Assembly: GCF_017976235.1 (NCBI RefSeq)
Contig: NZ_JACVHC010000004.1
Location: forward strand, 542,699-606,698
Length of the DNA: 64,000 nt
Direction of reading: 5' to 3'
DNA from: Pseudomonas anatoliensis
Lineage (GTDB): Bacteria; Pseudomonadota; Gammaproteobacteria; Pseudomonadales; Pseudomonadaceae
Part shown: positions 61,597 through 64,000 of the stretch, piece after piece
Layout: each line of letters starts with the position of its first letter
How positions within the stretch are numbered: position 1 is the stretch's first letter
The notes under the pieces: generated by a model
Told to the model about the DNA's origin: nothing
Databases searched by the model: none
Seen by the model: the letters and a program-made list of their open reading frames with translations, nothing else
Made by a program: the position numbers and the translations under genes

Positions 61597-62172
61597 TTAC
61601 AGACGTTCAACAATGACGTTGTCGATAAAGGCAAAGTTGGTGTTAGGGCTCTGCTCGTTGGAAAACGCCACTGTAGTCTGCGACGTAGTTGCGGTGAAAT
61701 CGTAGGTGATGGGGGCCCACTCAACTGCAACGCCCTTAGCCATCGGTGTGTTGAATGTGACTGCTTGTCCAGCCACCTTCACCTGTACGACACCGTCGCC
61801 GGAGCGGCTGGCAAACCGGGAGTTACCCGCACTGAAGGTCAGTCGATACTTGGCACCTACCGCGGTGGCGAAGTTCTGCTGAATCCCACCACCATTGCCG
61901 TAAACATAATTGGCAAGATCAACGATCATCACGCCATCCGCAGCCACAGAGCCGCCAATCGCATTCGGCATATTGAAGTACTCAGCACCGGACAAAAAAG
62001 TTGTCCAGCCGGTGATGGCATTCGCTTTCGCCGGAGTGTCCAGAATGCAGCCGCCACCGCATGTCGATTGTTCAAAACTGCCATTGACCAACAGGTTGGC
62101 TGCAAGAATGTTTGTACCCGTGCCGAGCAGCACAGCGCAGGACAGGAGCGGAACGAGGTATTTCTTCAACAT
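61597..62172 (-). CDS. Secreted DUF642/choice-of-anchor-C-like protein (cargo)
   Basis: A 191-residue protein with a Sec signal peptide (cleavage near residue 24, NILA-AN) followed by NLLVNGSFEQSTCGGG, GWTTFLSGAEYF and the closing NFAFIDNVIVERL, the pattern of DUF642-type jelly-roll domains that bind cell-wall sugars. One Cys pair (STCGGGCI) may form a disulfide. It sits between the regulated promoter and the holin, where standard R-tailocin clusters have no such gene. Confidence 0.8.
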   Translation of the reverse strand: MLKKYLVPLLSCAVLLGTGTNILAANLLVNGSFEQSTCGGGCILDTPAKANAITGWTTFLSGAEYFNMPNAIGGSVAADGVMIVDLANYVYGNGGGIQQNFATAVGAKYRLTFSAGNSRFASRSGDGVVQVKVAGQAVTFNTPMAKGVAVEWAPITYDFTATTSQTTVAFSNEQSPNTNFAFIDNVIVERL

Positions 62173-62584
62173 ATGTTTTCTCTCGATTATGAGTTTTGTA
62201 TCAGGGGAAATGCCGTGGGATCACATCCAATAACGAAGGCGCCTTCACGCCGGTGATACGGCGTAATGCGCTAAACGAGGCAGGCATTCCAAAAAGCCCG
62301 ACCATTGGCCGGGCTTTTCAGTAATGCGCTCCTTCGCCTTCCTTTAAATCCTGTGTTCAAAAAAGGAAGCTGACTTTTCGGCGCTACTGGCGCGGTACGA
62401 GTCCATTCAGATTGTTTTTCCGACCGCGGTCCCTGCCCGCCGGATAACTGCTTGTGGTGCTTTACGCTGCACACCCGGGTCAGTTGCCAACCCTCTGAAC
62501 CGTTAAGGCCGGTTCATCGCTGCCTGTTCTTGTGGAACTAAAGAGCTTTCGTTTCCAGCCGCTTTGTCGAGCGGCTTGGTGGCA
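62173..62584 (-). other. Leader region with intrinsic terminator upstream of DUF642 gene
   Basis: About 400 bp without a convincing gene. A hairpin AAAAGCCCG ... CGGGCTTTT (62292-62318) is followed leftward by TTTTTGG, a typical terminator. An AAGGAAGGCGAAGGAGCG purine-rich stretch lies just before it. Transcripts from the promoter at 62585-62613 must pass this hairpin to reach the DUF642 and holin genes. Confidence 0.6.
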
Positions 62585-62626
62585 ATAATATGCATGGATG
62601 CATATACAGTCAATGCATTGATGCAT
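62585..62626 (-). promoter_or_regulatory. Strong tailocin promoter overlapped by ATGCAT-type operators
   Basis: Leftward TTGACT (62613-62608), 17-bp spacer, TATTAT (62590-62585), near the sigma-70 consensus. Two palindromes ATGCATnnATGCAT lie at 62590-62603 (in the spacer) and 62613-62626 (just upstream of the -35), 23 bp apart. A weaker ATGCAC/GCAT repeat follows at 62644-62657. PrtR is the likely repressor. Confidence 0.7.
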
Positions 62627-62700
62627 TTATTTATGCGCAAGAAATGCACGCACGCATGAAAGCCGCATAGATCAAGGTTCCGAGGTCTTTTGACGGGCGA

Positions 62701-62725
62701 AAAAAAACCCGCCAATGGCGGGTTT
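62701..62725 (-). terminator. Rho-independent terminator of prtR
   Basis: ACCCGCC / GGCGGGT with a 3-base loop, followed leftward by a run of T. Confidence 0.85.
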
Positions 62726-62743
62726 CATCTGAAAGCGGTGTGA

Positions 62744-63478
62744 TTACCGGGCGTACATGCCCCACCAGAAGACGTGACCAAGGATGACGATCTGCTCCTC
62801 CTGAATTTCCTGGAAGCTGTAGTCCTCGTCCGGATGCTCGTCACGATTGAAGCTGCGCAGGCGAATGCCGGTAGGCAAGCGATAGAGCTGCTTCACCCGC
62901 AACTGGCCGTTGTGGTTGATCGCGTACAGATCACCATCAATGATGTCGCCGATGCCGCACTTGCCCGCGTTGACACCCACGGTGGCGCCGTCACGCAACA
63001 CCGGCAACATGCTGTTGCCACGCACGGTCACGCATTTGGCCTGGTCGAACTGCACACCGTTATGGCGCAGGCTGCGCTTGCCGAAGCGCAGGCTAGAGCG
63101 CTCGCTCTCTTCGATGACGAATCTTCCTGATCCTGCTGCCAATTCAACCTCGCGAAGAAACGGCACCGACACCTCGTCGTCATCGACAGGTGTGTCGTCG
63201 TCCCACAGCATTATGTCCTTGAGTTCTGCGTGTACTTCACCGCGCCCGGCACCCGCCGACGGCGCGACATCCGCGCGCCCGCGCAACTGATCGGTGCTCA
63301 CGGCGAAGTACTCGGCGATCTTCGAAATATGTTTATCCGAAGGATCGACGATCTTCCCGCTGAGAATCCGCGAGAGAGTGGATTGAGGCACGCCGGTGCG
63401 ACGGTGGAGCTCCGTGGGGGAGATCCCGTGCTGATCGAGCAGTGCTCTTAAGACGGAGGATACGTTGCGTTTTTGCAT
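62744..63478 (-). CDS. prtR: PrtR-type tailocin repressor (HTH plus S24 peptidase)
   Basis: A 244-residue LexA/CI-like repressor. HTH at about residues 20-42 (SPTELHRRTGVPQSTLSRIL); cleavage site in ELAAGSGRF; catalytic serine in RGNSMLP and lysine in LRVKQLY. RecA-driven cleavage would release tailocin expression. The ATG at 63478 is used here; one at 63487 would add three residues. No prtN-like activator gene was found, which differs from P. aeruginosa. Confidence 0.92.
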   Translation of the reverse strand: MQKRNVSSVLRALLDQHGISPTELHRRTGVPQSTLSRILSGKIVDPSDKHISKIAEYFAVSTDQLRGRADVAPSAGAGRGEVHAELKDIMLWDDDTPVDDDEVSVPFLREVELAAGSGRFVIEESERSSLRFGKRSLRHNGVQFDQAKCVTVRGNSMLPVLRDGATVGVNAGKCGIGDIIDGDLYAINHNGQLRVKQLYRLPTGIRLRSFNRDEHPDEDYSFQEIQEEQIVILGHVFWWGMYAR

Positions 63479-63540
63479 AACGCGCATAGTGCTTGAAGTT
63501 TTTCGTGAAGACAAATGCTGATTTGCATAATCGATGCATA
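63473..63540. promoter_or_regulatory. Two PrtR operator-like sites at prtR start
   Basis: TTGCATAACGCGCATA (63473-63488) and TTGCATAATCGATGCATA (63523-63540) share a TTGCATAA-N3-(A/G)(T/C)GCATA pattern and resemble the ATGCAT repeats at 62590-62626. The first covers the start codon, which suggests autoregulation. Confidence 0.55.
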
Positions 63541-63689
63541 TAGCGTCTTTTCGACGAAGCAAATGCACAGCGACCCGCGATGCCTGCGTCGAGCAGACTC
63601 CCCATGGTAACCTTGCGCCCATCGCGGAAAAGCCCGGCCGTTGTCCCCGCTTTTGCCCTACATCTTTTAACGAGTTGCCTGACAATCCG

Positions 63690-64000
63690 ATGAATAAAGC
63701 CGTCTCCGATCTGTCCTCCCACACCCCGATGATGCAGCAATACTGGCGCCTGAAGAATCAGCACCCGGATCAGCTGATGTTCTACCGCATGGGTGACTTC
63801 TACGAGATCTTCTATGAAGACGCGAAGAAGGCCGCCAAGCTGCTCGACATCACGCTGACTGCGCGCGGGCAATCGGCGGGACAGGCGATTCCGATGTGTG
63901 GGATTCCTTACCACGCGGCAGAAGGTTACCTGGCGAAACTGGTCAAGCTTGGCGAGTCGGTGGTGATCTGCGAGCAGGTCGGCGATCCGGCCACCAGTAA
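63690..64000 (+). CDS. mutS: DNA mismatch repair protein MutS (5' part)
   Basis: The first 103 codons of mutS, running off the window. [20 protein letters not shown] is followed by the mismatch-recognition motif MGDFYEIF in domain I, including the Phe-x-Glu that stacks on mispaired bases. It is divergent from prtR. Confidence 0.97.

Larger units (their letters stand above)
31622..63487 (-). other. Double R-type tailocin locus between cinA and mutS
   Basis: Two complete contractile tail modules, a shared holin/endolysin/spanin set, a fibre array and one PrtR-type repressor, all read leftward. No capsid, portal, terminase, replication or integrase gene is present, which separates tailocins from prophages. 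P. chlororaphis and P. protegens carry comparable paired tail modules at this site. Confidence 0.92.

Noticed and set aside
62503-62715. 70-codon leftward frame spanning the tailocin promoter region
   Set aside because: It covers the promoter and operator palindromes and the prtR terminator, and its sequence is explained by those repeats.
62744-63690. Search for a prtN-type activator next to prtR
   Set aside because: The gap between prtR and mutS is only about 210 bp and holds operator-like repeats; no PrtN-like protein was found anywhere in the locus.

Overview
The window is chromosomal DNA from a Pseudomonas of the fluorescens group. The gene orders fpr/finR/dgkA/erdR and recX/recA/cinA ... 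mutS, the rhlG and PA3611-type genes, three families of Pseudomonas REP-type inverted repeats, and the GC-rich codon use all point there. No rRNA, tRNA or CRISPR array was seen.

Positions 1 to about 17,830 hold the right part of a P2-type temperate prophage; its left end lies outside the window. Tail and head genes run leftward (lysis gene, TraR/DksA zinc finger, tube, sheath, gpS, gpR, gpL, gpM, gpN, gpO). The terminase gpP, portal gpQ and an Ogr-like activator run rightward from a shared divergent control region centred on a dyad at 6396. The sheath and tube are of the HP1/K139 type rather than P2 FI/FII. The early region carries a plasmid-like replication initiator, a lambda-type Cro, a LexA-like CI repressor and at least eight 13-bp operators in two clusters. 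It also has a leftward block of unknown genes, an SOS-boxed DUF1654 gene and a large serine integrase. The element ends inside the 5' end of rimO and appears to have replaced the first codons of that gene.

Positions 17,778 to 31,554 are core chromosome: rimO, a YjaB-type acetyltransferase, an RluF-like pseudouridine synthase, DUF1456, rhlG, trmO, fpr/finR, dgkA, erdR, tapT, a PA3611-like secreted protein, a small RHH-like gene, a LOG-family gene, recX, recA (with a LexA box) and cinA.

Positions 31,622 to 63,487 are a double R-type tailocin locus at the known cinA-mutS hot spot. All genes read leftward from a PrtR-type repressor beside mutS. Tailocin 1 (61.5-48.6 kb) follows the R-pyocin/P2 order: holin, V, W, J, I, fibre, chaperone, sheath, tube, E/E', tape measure, U, X, D. 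Tailocin 2 (48.5-38.9 kb) follows the Mu/SfV order: terminator-like protein, DUF2635, sheath, tube, gp41/41', tape measure, gp43 to gp48. It is followed by an array of four fibre cassettes (38.9-32.7 kb) that share one N-terminal attachment domain and differ in their C-terminal parts; one is interrupted by a single in-frame TAA. A shared lysis set (GH19 endolysin, nested spanins) closes the locus. No capsid, portal, terminase, replication or integrase genes occur here, so both modules should make phage-tail bacteriocins. A strong promoter overlapped by ATGCAT-type repeats lies upstream of a DUF642-type secreted protein and the holin. RecA, encoded just beyond cinA, is the expected trigger for cleavage of both PrtR and the prophage CI.
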